Source of the DNA: an uncultured Lachnospiraceae bacterium
GTDB taxonomy: Bacteria; Bacillota; Clostridia; Lachnospirales; Lachnospiraceae
DNA length: 22,598 nucleotides
Assembly: GCA_902496125.1 (NCBI GenBank)
Contig: CABUZU010000015.1
Location: 1-22,598 of the forward strand
Reading direction: 5' to 3'
Shown: positions 15,649 through 22,103 of the stretch, piece by piece
Numbering within the stretch: the first letter of the stretch is position 1
Layout: every line of letters begins with the position of its first letter
Notes under the pieces: generated by a model
The model's input: only the letters and a program-made list of their open reading frames with translations
Databases searched by the model: none
What the model was told of the DNA's origin: nothing
Position numbers and translations under genes: made by a program

Positions 15649-16097
15649 AAAACGCATGGGAGTTGTCTAGAAATCGTGCATTAGAGCTACTTGATTTAAA
15701 GAAAGTAGATGTGTGCACTTATTCGCCATTAAGTCTTGCGTTTATTGGCGATGGCGTATATGAACTTGTGATTCGTACCATTATTGTTCATGCAGGAAGT
15801 GTGCAGGTGCATAAATTAAATGACCGTTCAAGTAGATGGGCAAAGGCGACAACACAGTGTAGATTAGTTAAAAAGATTGAAGAGGATTTAACTGAAGAAG
15901 AATATGCCGTTTTTCGCCGTGGTATCAATGCAAAACCTCATTCGAAAGCTAAAAATGCATCAATTAAACAGTATTTAGAAGCAACCGGTTTAGAAGCATT
16001 AATTGGCTATCTTTATTTGACAGGACAGTATGAACGTATCTTATATTTGGTAAAAAAGGGTATGGATGCGATAGAGTTGGAGGAAAAAAGTAATTGA
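15633..16097 (+). CDS. mrnC: Mini-ribonuclease III
   Basis: 154 aa. It is an RNase III catalytic domain without the dsRNA-binding domain, which in Bacillus matures the ends of 23S rRNA. The signature SPLSLAFIGDGVYELVIR holds the catalytic Asp40 and Glu44. The C-terminal part has RRGINAKPHSKAKNASIKQYLEATGLEALIGYLYLTG with the second acidic cluster (Glu residues in EATGLEALIGYLY). Length fits MrnC (about 130-150). It starts 16 nt before the cysS stop with GAAGGTG upstream and overlaps the methyltransferase gene by 4 nt. The placement cysS-mrnC-rlmB is a conserved Firmicute order. Confidence 0.95.
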   Translation: MDQSIENAWELSRNRALELLDLKKVDVCTYSPLSLAFIGDGVYELVIRTIIVHAGSVQVHKLNDRSSRWAKATTQCRLVKKIEEDLTEEEYAVFRRGINAKPHSKAKNASIKQYLEATGLEALIGYLYLTGQYERILYLVKKGMDAIELEEKSN

Positions 16098-16831
16098 GAT
16101 ATGAAGAATTTGTGGTAGAAGGACGAAATGCAGTAATAGAAGCGATTCGTGCTGGTAAAACCGTGGATAGATTATTTATTTTACAAAAATGTAATGATGG
16201 TCCGATTCAGACGATTATTCGAGAAGCAAAAAAGAAAAATATTAAAGTCGATTTTGTAAAAAAAGAAATCTTAGATAGAAAATCAGAAACAGGAAAGCAT
16301 CAAGGGGTAATTGCCCAGATTGCAGCTTATCAGTATGCACAAGTCGAAGATATTTTAAATGCAGCAAAAGAAAAAGACGAACCACCTTTTATTTTATTAT
16401 TAGATGGAATTCAAGACCCAGGAAATTTAGGTGCAATTATTCGTACTGCACATCAAGCAGGTGCTCACGGAATTATTATTCCTAAGAACCGTGCAGTAGG
16501 ACTTACTGCAACTGTGGCAAAGGCATCCGCAGGTGCGATTAATTATCTACCAGTAGCAAAGGTAACAAATTTAAAAAATACAATGAATGAATTAAAAAAG
16601 GAAGGTCTTTGGTTTGCTTGTGCTGATATGGGTGGAACCGTCATGTATCAGGCAAATTTAAAAGGACCAATTGGACTGGTAATTGGTAATGAAGGCGAAG
16701 GTGTAAGCCGATTGGTTAGAGAAAATTGTGATATCGTCGTTTCGATTCCAATGAAAGGAAAGATTGATTCGTTAAATGCATCTGTGGCAGCAGGTGTGTT
16801 GGCATATGAGATTGTAAGACAGAGAATGTAG
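16094..16831 (+). CDS. rlmB: TrmH-family 23S rRNA 2'-O-ribose methyltransferase (RlmB type)
   Basis: 245 aa, starting at TTG 16094. This start is chosen because GGAGGA lies about 9 nt upstream, TTGA overlaps the mrnC stop, and the protein then opens with the conserved VEGRNAVIEAIRAG; no in-frame ATG precedes that motif. The N-terminal substrate-binding domain (about 1-80) is followed by a SPOUT methyltransferase with a knot. Motif 1 is LLLDGIQDPGNLGAIIRTAHQAGA (about 97-120), motif 2 PIGLVIGNEGEGVSRLV, and motif 3 VSIPMKGKIDSLNASVAAGVLAYE. These are the TrmH/RlmB marks for S-adenosylmethionine-dependent ribose methylation, with G2251 of 23S rRNA as the usual target. It is the last gene of the T-box operon, followed by a terminator. 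Confidence 0.93.
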   Translation: MRYEEFVVEGRNAVIEAIRAGKTVDRLFILQKCNDGPIQTIIREAKKKNIKVDFVKKEILDRKSETGKHQGVIAQIAAYQYAQVEDILNAAKEKDEPPFILLLDGIQDPGNLGAIIRTAHQAGAHGIIIPKNRAVGLTATVAKASAGAINYLPVAKVTNLKNTMNELKKEGLWFACADMGGTVMYQANLKGPIGLVIGNEGEGVSRLVRENCDIVVSIPMKGKIDSLNASVAAGVLAYEIVRQRM

Positions 16832-16841
16832 AAATTAAAGG

Positions 16842-16867
16842 AAGGAGTATCATTGATGCTCCTTTTT
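16842..16867 (+). terminator. intrinsic terminator of the cysE-rlmB operon
   Basis: AAGGAGTATC, loop ATT, GATGCTCCTT (one G-U pair) followed by TTT. It starts 10 nt after the rlmB stop. Confidence 0.85.
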
Positions 16868-16919
16868 ACTTTTGTAAAGTTCTTAATAAAATTGTAACGA
16901 ATACTTAAGTTAATAACTA

Positions 16920-16948
16920 TTGAGATATTTTGATATTAAATGTATAAT
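16920..16948 (+). promoter_or_regulatory. sigma-A promoter of the small membrane-protein cluster
   Basis: TTGAGA (16920-16925), 17 nt, TATAAT (16943-16948). The open frame beginning at ATG 16940 overlaps the -10 box, so translation must start later (ATG 16991). Confidence 0.75.
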
Positions 16949-16990
16949 TATATTTATAATAAAGTTCGGAAAACGAAAGAGGTGGCGTGT

Positions 16991-17371
16991 ATGGAAATTA
17001 ATATATCAGGCGGTTACGATGGTGATTTTAATATCTCTAAGGTCTCAGTAGATTCGAATGTAGTCATTACTAAAAATGTTAATGATGAGTATGAAAAGGT
17101 AAAACCAACAAGAAAGACAAAAATATTAGGCTATATTGTAAGTTTCTTTACAACAATTAGTATGTATGTAATGAATATCATTGCACAAGATTCTACTTCA
17201 TTGATAGAGCTGGTAGAACCTTTAACAGAACAGTATATTCTTCCAGTAAAGGAAGGAAAAAATTATAATTTAACCTATAATAAAGCTTATTTTGAACCGC
17301 TTACACATAAATATCATTATCCATTTATGGCACTGAATGGAGTAAAATTAAATGGAGGTGAAGTGCTATAG
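16991..17371 (+). CDS. hypothetical protein with one membrane segment
   Basis: 126 aa from ATG 16991, with AGAGGTGG upstream; the longer frame from 16940 overlaps the promoter and is rejected. I do not recognise the family. Residues 1-45 are polar, with alternating small and beta-prone residues (MEINISGGYDGDFNISKVSVD). Residues about 46-64 (ILGYIVSFFTTISMYVMNII) look like one membrane helix, preceded by a basic stretch (KVKPTRKTK), which suggests the N-terminus is inside. Residues 65-126 would then be outside, with many aromatic residues (HKYHYPF). It is the first of three genes behind one promoter, and the next overlaps it by 20 nt. Sequence gives no function. Confidence 0.65.
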   Translation: MEINISGGYDGDFNISKVSVDSNVVITKNVNDEYEKVKPTRKTKILGYIVSFFTTISMYVMNIIAQDSTSLIELVEPLTEQYILPVKEGKNYNLTYNKAYFEPLTHKYHYPFMALNGVKLNGGEVL

Positions 17372-17639
17372 TGGTTTTCTTGCGTCGGTTTCTTCAAGTG
17401 TTCGTATTATTGGGGGAATTTTATTGGTAGTAGTAGGAATTGCATTGTTTATATTTATCACAGTGGAAAGTTATAAAGAATGTAAAAAAGAAGTAAAAGA
17501 GAAAGATACCTGTATGAAAAAATTCTGGACTATAGTTGGTGATCTAGTTTTTTATTTTTTTGAGTGTTTAGATGGTGGATATATATTTTTTAGTTTTATT
17601 CTTGTTATAATGGGACTTACATTTATCTTGGGGTTATAA
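17352..17639 (+). CDS. hypothetical small membrane protein
   Basis: 95 aa from ATG 17352; GGAG (17339-17342) is 9 nt upstream. The strong GGAGGTG just inside the frame serves no good in-frame start, so the exact start is uncertain. Two hydrophobic segments: about residues 18-38 (IIGGILLVVVGIALFIFITV) and about 72-95 (GGYIFFSFILVIMGLTFILGL). A charged loop between them has two cysteines (SYKECKKEVKEKDTC). The family is not recognised. The post-helix stretch V-x-x-x-KEC-K-x-x-x-K resembles the equivalent place in the third protein of the cluster, so these two may be distant paralogues. The first reading frame could also once have been joined to this one through a frameshift; the sequence does not decide. 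Confidence 0.6.
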   Translation: MEVKCYSGFLASVSSSVRIIGGILLVVVGIALFIFITVESYKECKKEVKEKDTCMKKFWTIVGDLVFYFFECLDGGYIFFSFILVIMGLTFILGL

Positions 17640-17664
17640 AAATTTTATACTAAGGGGAAAAATA

Positions 17665-18204
17665 ATGAAAAAGAAATTATCTAATTTAATAGACCGCATG
17701 ATATTCGTTTTTGCAGCGATTGCATGTGGCTTAGGTATATGGGTTACAGTATCTGGAATTAAGGAATGTGACAAGGATGCCAAGATAGATAAAATCGTAA
17801 AAGTAGAAGGAATTATTAAATCTTACGAACAGGAAGAAGATTATCGTAGATATGTAGGAGAAATGATTACTGGCTATCTTGAATTAGAGAGATATGAATG
17901 TAGATTTATGGTTCTTGATTCTGCTATGCCTAGATGGCGATATTTTGAAAAAGCTGATAAAGAGTCAAAAAAGTGTGAGATATGGATTTATCCAGATGAA
18001 TTGGATAATGTACATAAGAATGTGGATATTGAAATTGAACAGTTACGCATTGAAGATTATCAATATTTAGATTGGGATGAAACAAAGAAACAAAACAAAG
18101 AATATAGAAATTTTTTTATTATACTTACAGTAATCTTGTCAGCTTTTCAGCTTGTGTTTATTTACGTAATTGTGAAACCTAATAAGGATGAAGAAGATTT
18201 GTAA
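17665..18204 (+). CDS. hypothetical membrane protein, two helices around a polar domain
   Basis: 179 aa, ATG 17665 after AGGGGA. Residues about 10-32 (MIFVFAAIACGLGIWVTVSGI) form the first membrane helix and about 147-168 (FFIILTVILSAFQLVFIYVIV) the second. Residues 33-145 make a charged domain, probably outside, containing VEGIIKSYEQ, a YECRFMVLD strand and CEIWIYPDELDN. Two helices flanking a beta-rich domain that starts with an EG-I/V-I strand recall DUF3592-type proteins, but this is only a topological likeness. It has the same KEC-x-K motif after the first helix as the preceding protein. It is followed within 18 nt by the tRNA-Thr promoter, without a clear terminator. Function unknown. 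Confidence 0.68.
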   Translation: MKKKLSNLIDRMIFVFAAIACGLGIWVTVSGIKECDKDAKIDKIVKVEGIIKSYEQEEDYRRYVGEMITGYLELERYECRFMVLDSAMPRWRYFEKADKESKKCEIWIYPDELDNVHKNVDIEIEQLRIEDYQYLDWDETKKQNKEYRNFFIILTVILSAFQLVFIYVIVKPNKDEEDL

Positions 18205-18221
18205 AAAAATAAAAAAAGTTG

Positions 18222-18250
18222 TTGACAAACCTGGTTCCTTATGTTAGAAT
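18222..18250 (+). promoter_or_regulatory. promoter of tRNA-Thr
   Basis: TTGACA (18222-18227), 17 nt, TAGAAT (18245-18250), extended by TGT. This is one of the strongest promoters in the window; the start is near 18257. Confidence 0.85.
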
Positions 18251-18257
18251 CTGTATT

Positions 18258-18290
18258 CGTGAGTGGGAAACAATGAAACAGCCACTTACG
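18258..18290 (+). other. hairpin in the tRNA-Thr 5' leader
   Basis: CGTGAGTGG (18258-18266) pairs with CCACTTACG (18282-18290), 9 bp with one G-U pair and a 15-nt loop. It begins at the predicted transcription start and ends 8 nt before the mature tRNA, so it would be removed by RNase P. No T-run follows, so it is not a terminator. Confidence 0.5.
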
Positions 18291-18298
18291 AGTTATAG

Positions 18299-18371
18299 GC
18301 TGACGTGGCACAGGTGGTAGCGCACCTCATTGGTAATGAGGAGGTCGGCAGTTCGAGTCTGCTCGTCAGCT
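18299..18371 (+). tRNA. tRNA-Thr (anticodon GGT)
   Basis: 73 nt: acceptor GCTGACG/CGTCAGC, D-arm GCAC-AGGTGGTA-GCGC (one A-C mismatch), anticodon stem CCTCA/TGAGG with loop TTGGTAA, T-arm GGCAG-TTCGAGT-CTGCT, discriminator T. CCA is not encoded. Confidence 0.97.
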
Positions 18372-18374
18372 CTG

Positions 18375-18414
18375 ATGGAAATCATTGTGAAAACAGTGGT
18401 TTCCATTTTTTTTT
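18375..18414 (+). terminator. intrinsic terminator after tRNA-Thr
   Basis: TGGAAATCATTG (18377-18388) pairs with the following CAGTGGTTTCCA (two G-U pairs), with a TGAAAA loop, and is followed by about nine T. It ends about 16 nt before the pepD ribosome site, and no separate pepD promoter is evident. Confidence 0.85.
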
Positions 18415-18444
18415 GCATATTCAAAAAAAGAGGAGGTTTATTTT

Positions 18445-19902
18445 ATGCGTGTATTAGAAAAATTATCACCGAATAAGGTATGGAAATATTTTGAAGATAT
18501 TTGTCGTATTCCTCATGGTTCAGGCAATGTAAAGGGAATCAGTGATTACTGTGTAGATTTTGCTAAGAGTCATGGTCTTAAATACAGACAGGATGAAAAC
18601 TATAATATTATCATCTGGAAACCAGCAACTGCCGGTTATGAAAATGCACCAACTGTTATTTTACAAGGTCATATGGATATGGTTGCAGTAAAAGATGATG
18701 ATTGTACATTAGATTTAGAAAAAGATGGATTAGAATTAGAAATCGAAGGAGATTTTGTCAGTGCAAAGGGAACTTCTTTAGGTGGAGATGATGGTGCAGC
18801 AGTTGCCTATGGTTTAGCTATTTTAGATTCTACAGATATTCCTCATCCAGCATTAGAAGTTGTATTTACCGTTGATGAAGAAATTGGTTTACTTGGAGCA
18901 GCCTCTATTGACACTTCTGATTTAAAGGGTAAGTTATTTATGAACCTAGATTCTGAAGAAGAAGGTATTTTCTTAACAAGCTGTGCTGGTGGTGCAACCG
19001 TTATTTGTAATCTTCCTTATGGAGAGAAGAAACAAGCACAGGGTGTTATTTATGAAATTGATGTGAAAGGTCTTCTAGGTGGTCATTCTGGTTCTGAAAT
19101 TAATAAAGAACGTGCAAGTGCAAATGTATTAATTGGAAGAATTTTATTTACATTACAGGAAAATCCAGAGGTAAGCTTTGCACTTAGTGAGATTTCTGGT
19201 GGAGAAAAGGACAATGCAATTTCTAAATTTGCTAAGGCAGTTGTAGTAGTAGCAGATGAAGATGTCAATGCATTTGAAGAAACTGTAAAGAAATTAGAAG
19301 AGATAGTTCGTAATGAATATCAGTATACGGATAAGGATATTCATTTTACGTTAACAAAGACAGAGGAAGATACAGTAGAAGTCTTTCGTTCAAAGGATAT
19401 GACTCGTATTATTTTAGCACTTGTTCATATGCCATATGGTGTTCAAAAGATGAATACAAAGATTGAAGGAATGGTTGAAACTTCCTTAAATATGGGTATT
19501 ATTTCTACTACAAAGGAAGCAGTAAAGCTTTGCTATTCTGTTCGTAGTTCTATTTCTTCTGAGAAGGCTTATTTAATTGAGAAGATGATTTCACTAGTTG
19601 AGTTATTAGGCGGAGACTGTGAAGTATCTGGAAATTATCCAGGATGGGCATACCAGGAAGAATCGCTACTTCGTGACCATATGGTAGCAGCTTATAAGAA
19701 GCTTTATGGAGAGGAACCGATTCTTCAAGGTATTCATGCTGGTGTAGAATGTGGTTTATTTGCATCAAAGATTGAAGGACTTGATTGCATTTCTATTGGA
19801 CCTCAGATGTATGATATTCATACAACTAGTGAAAGACTTAGCATCTCTTCTGTACAGAGAACTTGGGATTTAGTTGTTGAAACGTTAAAAGGTCTTAAGT
19901 AA
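18445..19902 (+). CDS. pepD: aminoacyl-histidine dipeptidase (peptidase family M20C)
   Basis: 485 aa, a normal length for PepD. It cleaves Xaa-His and other dipeptides in the cytoplasm with two metal ions. Metal and catalytic residues are all visible: His76 and Asp78 (LQGHMDMV), the bridging Asp115 (GTSLGGDDGAAVA), Glu145/Glu146 (TVDEEIGLLGA), Asp169 (FMNLDSEEEG) and His459 near the C-terminus (YDIHTTSERLS). The lid/dimer domain spans about residues 190-400. AGGAGG 8 nt before ATG 18445 gives a strong ribosome site. No convincing promoter lies between the tRNA-Thr terminator and the gene, so it may depend on readthrough. The last 18 nt overlap the convergent regulator gene on the opposite strand. 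Confidence 0.95.
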   Translation: MRVLEKLSPNKVWKYFEDICRIPHGSGNVKGISDYCVDFAKSHGLKYRQDENYNIIIWKPATAGYENAPTVILQGHMDMVAVKDDDCTLDLEKDGLELEIEGDFVSAKGTSLGGDDGAAVAYGLAILDSTDIPHPALEVVFTVDEEIGLLGAASIDTSDLKGKLFMNLDSEEEGIFLTSCAGGATVICNLPYGEKKQAQGVIYEIDVKGLLGGHSGSEINKERASANVLIGRILFTLQENPEVSFALSEISGGEKDNAISKFAKAVVVVADEDVNAFEETVKKLEEIVRNEYQYTDKDIHFTLTKTEEDTVEVFRSKDMTRIILALVHMPYGVQKMNTKIEGMVETSLNMGIISTTKEAVKLCYSVRSSISSEKAYLIEKMISLVELLGGDCEVSGNYPGWAYQEESLLRDHMVAAYKKLYGEEPILQGIHAGVECGLFASKIEGLDCISIGPQMYDIHTTSERLSISSVQRTWDLVVETLKGLK

Positions 19903-20814
19903 TAAATTGCTAAATTCAAGTGAGGATACGAAGACATCTAAGTATCCGCTAATTAGAGCACTGTGAACGGCTTCTAATTTGTCTTCGCCAGAAGCAATGG
20001 CAATTTTTATACTGTTTTCCATATCGGATAGAGAAAGTCCGATGGAGCGGTCACAAAATTCACAGTCGATAAGATTTCCATCTTTATCTAAAAAGGAAGT
20101 GCCAACAGAGGCTACAGCTCCAAGATTTAATAGTTTTGGAATATCAACATCGGCAAAGAATCCATTTAAGTAGGCAGAAGAGGATTCGGATATGGTTCCA
20201 ATGCCTAATAGGGAAATCGTAGCATTTTTAGCTTTGTCTAGTGTTTCTTTTATGAAGGTCTCTTCACATAAAAGGCGTTTCATTTCAAGAGATTTCACTA
20301 GAATTGGAGCATTTAACAGGCGGTAATTACCGCCTGTTTTTTTTGCGAAGGTTCTTGCAATATCATTTGCTTGCCAATCTGTTCCATTACTGCCTTGTCC
20401 GCCAGCAAGTGGAACAAATAGTAGATTTTCGCGGTTTAGACGGTGGGCGTGGTTGGCAATGGATAAAACACTTGTACCGCTCATGACACCTACAATGGAA
20501 TTGTCAGTAAGATAACGGTCAAGTTCTAGGGCAAATGCTTCGCCTAGTTGCGTAAAATCTTCTTTTGTATCGAAAACAAATGCTTCTTTTAGATTGTATT
20601 TTTCGATAAGTCTTTTTTCCATTTCAAATTCTTTTGTATAAGGATTTTTAATCTGAAAGGTTACAATTTTTTGCTCTTTTGCAAAAGATAGAATCCTACA
20701 AACTTGAGGTTTCGAAATATTTAAAATCGAAGAAATTTCTTTTTGATTTTTCTCTTCATTATAAAAAAGTTGACATACTTTTATTACGAGTCGTTCATTA
20801 TCGTAAATAGCCAT
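19885..20814 (-). CDS. SorC/DeoR-family sugar-binding transcriptional regulator
   Basis: 309 aa, a standard length (about 310-340). The N-terminal helix-turn-helix, about residues 20-45, has NQKEISSILNISKPQVCRIL with the recognition helix SKPQVCRIL. A sugar-binding domain (about 60-309) follows, with VGVMSGTSVLSIA, FVPLAGGQGSNGTDWQANDIA and LLGIGTISESSSAYL, the phosphosugar-isomerase-like fold used by SorC, DeoR (Bacillus) and CggR to sense phosphorylated sugars. AAGGAGGG lies just ahead of its ATG. It is divergent from trpB, and the short region between them holds three copies of a TTGAAAT/ATTTCAA inverted repeat. No sugar transport or catabolism genes are adjacent, so trpBA and its own gene are the nearest candidate targets. 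Its 3' end overlaps the pepD 3' end by 18 nt. Confidence 0.92.
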   Translation of the reverse strand: MAIYDNERLVIKVCQLFYNEEKNQKEISSILNISKPQVCRILSFAKEQKIVTFQIKNPYTKEFEMEKRLIEKYNLKEAFVFDTKEDFTQLGEAFALELDRYLTDNSIVGVMSGTSVLSIANHAHRLNRENLLFVPLAGGQGSNGTDWQANDIARTFAKKTGGNYRLLNAPILVKSLEMKRLLCEETFIKETLDKAKNATISLLGIGTISESSSAYLNGFFADVDIPKLLNLGAVASVGTSFLDKDGNLIDCEFCDRSIGLSLSDMENSIKIAIASGEDKLEAVHSALISGYLDVFVSSLEFSNLLLKTF

Positions 20815-20827
20815 AAGACCCTCCTTT

Positions 20828-20843
20828 TTGAAATTTATTTCAA
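20828..20843. promoter_or_regulatory. operator-like inverted repeat, copy 1
   Basis: TTGAAATTTATTTCAA: perfect 7-bp arms around a 2-bp centre, located between the regulator start codon and its promoter, where a bound repressor could block the regulator gene. TTGAA/TTCAA half-sites are, as I recall, also the type bound by the Bacillus SorC-family DeoR. Confidence 0.6.
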
Positions 20844-20846
20844 TAG

Positions 20847-20862
20847 TTGAAATTTATTTTAA
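20847..20862. promoter_or_regulatory. operator-like inverted repeat, copy 2
   Basis: TTGAAATTTATTTTAA: one base different from copy 1 and 19 bp downstream of it, start to start. Its left half (TTGAAA) is also the probable -35 box of the trpB promoter, so binding would compete with RNA polymerase. Confidence 0.6.
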
Positions 20863-20875
20863 AATTCGTTATTAT
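20847..20875 (+). promoter_or_regulatory. probable promoter of trpBA
   Basis: TTGAAA (20847-20852), 17 nt, TATTAT (20870-20875). The -10 lies in the 12-bp palindrome TTATTATAATAA (20869-20880). The leader is about 37 nt with no attenuator or T-box. Confidence 0.55.
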
Positions 20876-20902
20876 AATAACACGAAAAGAAATTTATATC
20901 AA
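20874..20902 (-). promoter_or_regulatory. probable promoter of the SorC-family regulator
   Basis: On the minus strand: TTGATA (20902-20897), 17 nt, TATTAT (20879-20874). It shares the palindromic -10 segment with the trpB promoter, so the two promoters cannot be occupied at once. Confidence 0.5.
20887..20902. promoter_or_regulatory. weaker operator-like copy 3
   Basis: AAGAAATTTATATCAA, three differences from copy 1. It overlaps the -35 box of the regulator promoter and starts 40 bp after copy 2. Supported mainly by its position. Confidence 0.35.
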
Positions 20903-20918
20903 GAGAGGAAGAAAGAGG

Positions 20919-22103
20919 ATGCAGAATAAAGCGTATGGTGAATTTGGTGGACAATATGTAGCAGAATCTTTAATGAATACATTAAAAGAACTAGAAGATG
21001 CTTATAGAGAGGCAATTAAAGACCCTAAGTTTTGGGAAGAATTTAATTATTATATGAAAGAATATGTGGGAAGAGAAACTCCTTTATATTATGCAGAGAA
21101 GTTAACTAAGAAATATGGACCAAAGATTTATTTAAAACGTGAAGATTTAAATCATACAGGTGCTCATAAGATTAATAATGTAATTGGACAGATTTTACTT
21201 GCAAAACGTATGGGTAAGACAAAGGTTATTGCAGAAACGGGTGCAGGTCAACATGGTGTGGCAACGGCAACGGGTGCAGCATTATTTGATATGGAATGTC
21301 GAGTATTTATGGGTACCGAAGATATTGAACGTCAGAAATTAAATGTAATGCGTATGGAGATGCTAGGAGCGAAGGTTATTCCAGTATCTTCTGGTAGTAA
21401 TACATTAAAGGATGCAACAAATGAGGCAATTCGTACTTGGGCAAAAGATGCAGAGGATACCTTCTATGTATTAGGTTCAGCAGTAGGACCTGCTCCTTAT
21501 CCAGAAATTGTTAAGACTTTCCAGAGTATTATTAGTAAAGAATCTAAGAAACAGATTTTAGAAAAAGAAGGTCGTCTTCCAAGTGCAGCAGTTGCTTGCT
21601 GTGGCGGTGGTTCTAATTCGATTGGTATGTTTGCAGAATTTATTGACGATAAAGAAGTAAAACTTTACGGTGTAGAAGCAGCAGGAGCAGGAATTTCAAG
21701 TGGAAAACATGCAAGTGCAATGTCTGAAAAGAGAGTTGGTGTACTTCATGGTATGCGTTCTTACTTATTACAAGATGATGATGGCAATGTACAGTTAGCA
21801 TATTCGATTTCGGCAGGTCTTGACTATCCAGGAATTGGACCAGAACATGCTTATTTAGATAGCATTGGTCGAGTAACCTATGATAGTGTAACAGATGATG
21901 AAGCGATGGAAGCATTATTAGAGCTTTGTCGATTAGAAGGAATTATTCCAGCAATTGAGAGTGCACATGCACTTGCTTATTTACCAAAGATGTGTAAGGA
22001 TTTTACAAAGGATGATATTATTATTGTATGCTTATCTGGTAGAGGAGATAAGGATGTCAATACAATTGCTTCTTATATTGAAGCAAAAGGGGGTATGAAT
22101 TAA
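20919..22103 (+). CDS. trpB: tryptophan synthase beta subunit
   Basis: 394 aa from ATG 20919, with GAGAGGAAG upstream. A longer frame from 20847 would start inside the promoter and has no ribosome site. The PLP enzyme joins indole to serine to make tryptophan. It opens with the conserved GEFGGQYVAESLMNTL (type 1 TrpB). Lys84 in NHTGAHKINNVIGQ is the PLP Schiff-base lysine. Other marks are ETGAGQHGVATATGAALF with the catalytic Glu, GTEDIERQKLNVMRMEMLGA, the phosphate-binding CCGGGSNSIGMF, and LSGRGDKDV at the C-terminus. It overlaps trpA by one base (TAATG), which fits the need for equal amounts of the two subunits. No trpE, G, D, C or F gene precedes it; instead a SorC-family regulator is divergent. 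Confidence 0.97.
   Translation: MQNKAYGEFGGQYVAESLMNTLKELEDAYREAIKDPKFWEEFNYYMKEYVGRETPLYYAEKLTKKYGPKIYLKREDLNHTGAHKINNVIGQILLAKRMGKTKVIAETGAGQHGVATATGAALFDMECRVFMGTEDIERQKLNVMRMEMLGAKVIPVSSGSNTLKDATNEAIRTWAKDAEDTFYVLGSAVGPAPYPEIVKTFQSIISKESKKQILEKEGRLPSAAVACCGGGSNSIGMFAEFIDDKEVKLYGVEAAGAGISSGKHASAMSEKRVGVLHGMRSYLLQDDDGNVQLAYSISAGLDYPGIGPEHAYLDSIGRVTYDSVTDDEAMEALLELCRLEGIIPAIESAHALAYLPKMCKDFTKDDIIIVCLSGRGDKDVNTIASYIEAKGGMN

Noticed and set aside
16940..16990. Longer start (ATG 16940) for the first membrane-cluster protein
   Set aside because: It overlaps the -10 box TATAAT at 16943-16948, so it would not be in the mRNA; ATG 16991 has a good ribosome site.
18299..18371. tRNA-Thr as an attachment site of an integrated element
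   Set aside because: No integrase gene is adjacent and no repeat of the tRNA 3' end was noticed in the window.
20847..20918. Longer N-terminus for TrpB
   Set aside because: The extension lies in the promoter/operator region, lacks a ribosome site and is not part of the TrpB family, which starts near GEFGGQY.
21640..21915. Minus-strand open frame within trpB
   Set aside because: Leu/His-rich shadow of the trpB coding sequence with no ribosome site or family likeness.
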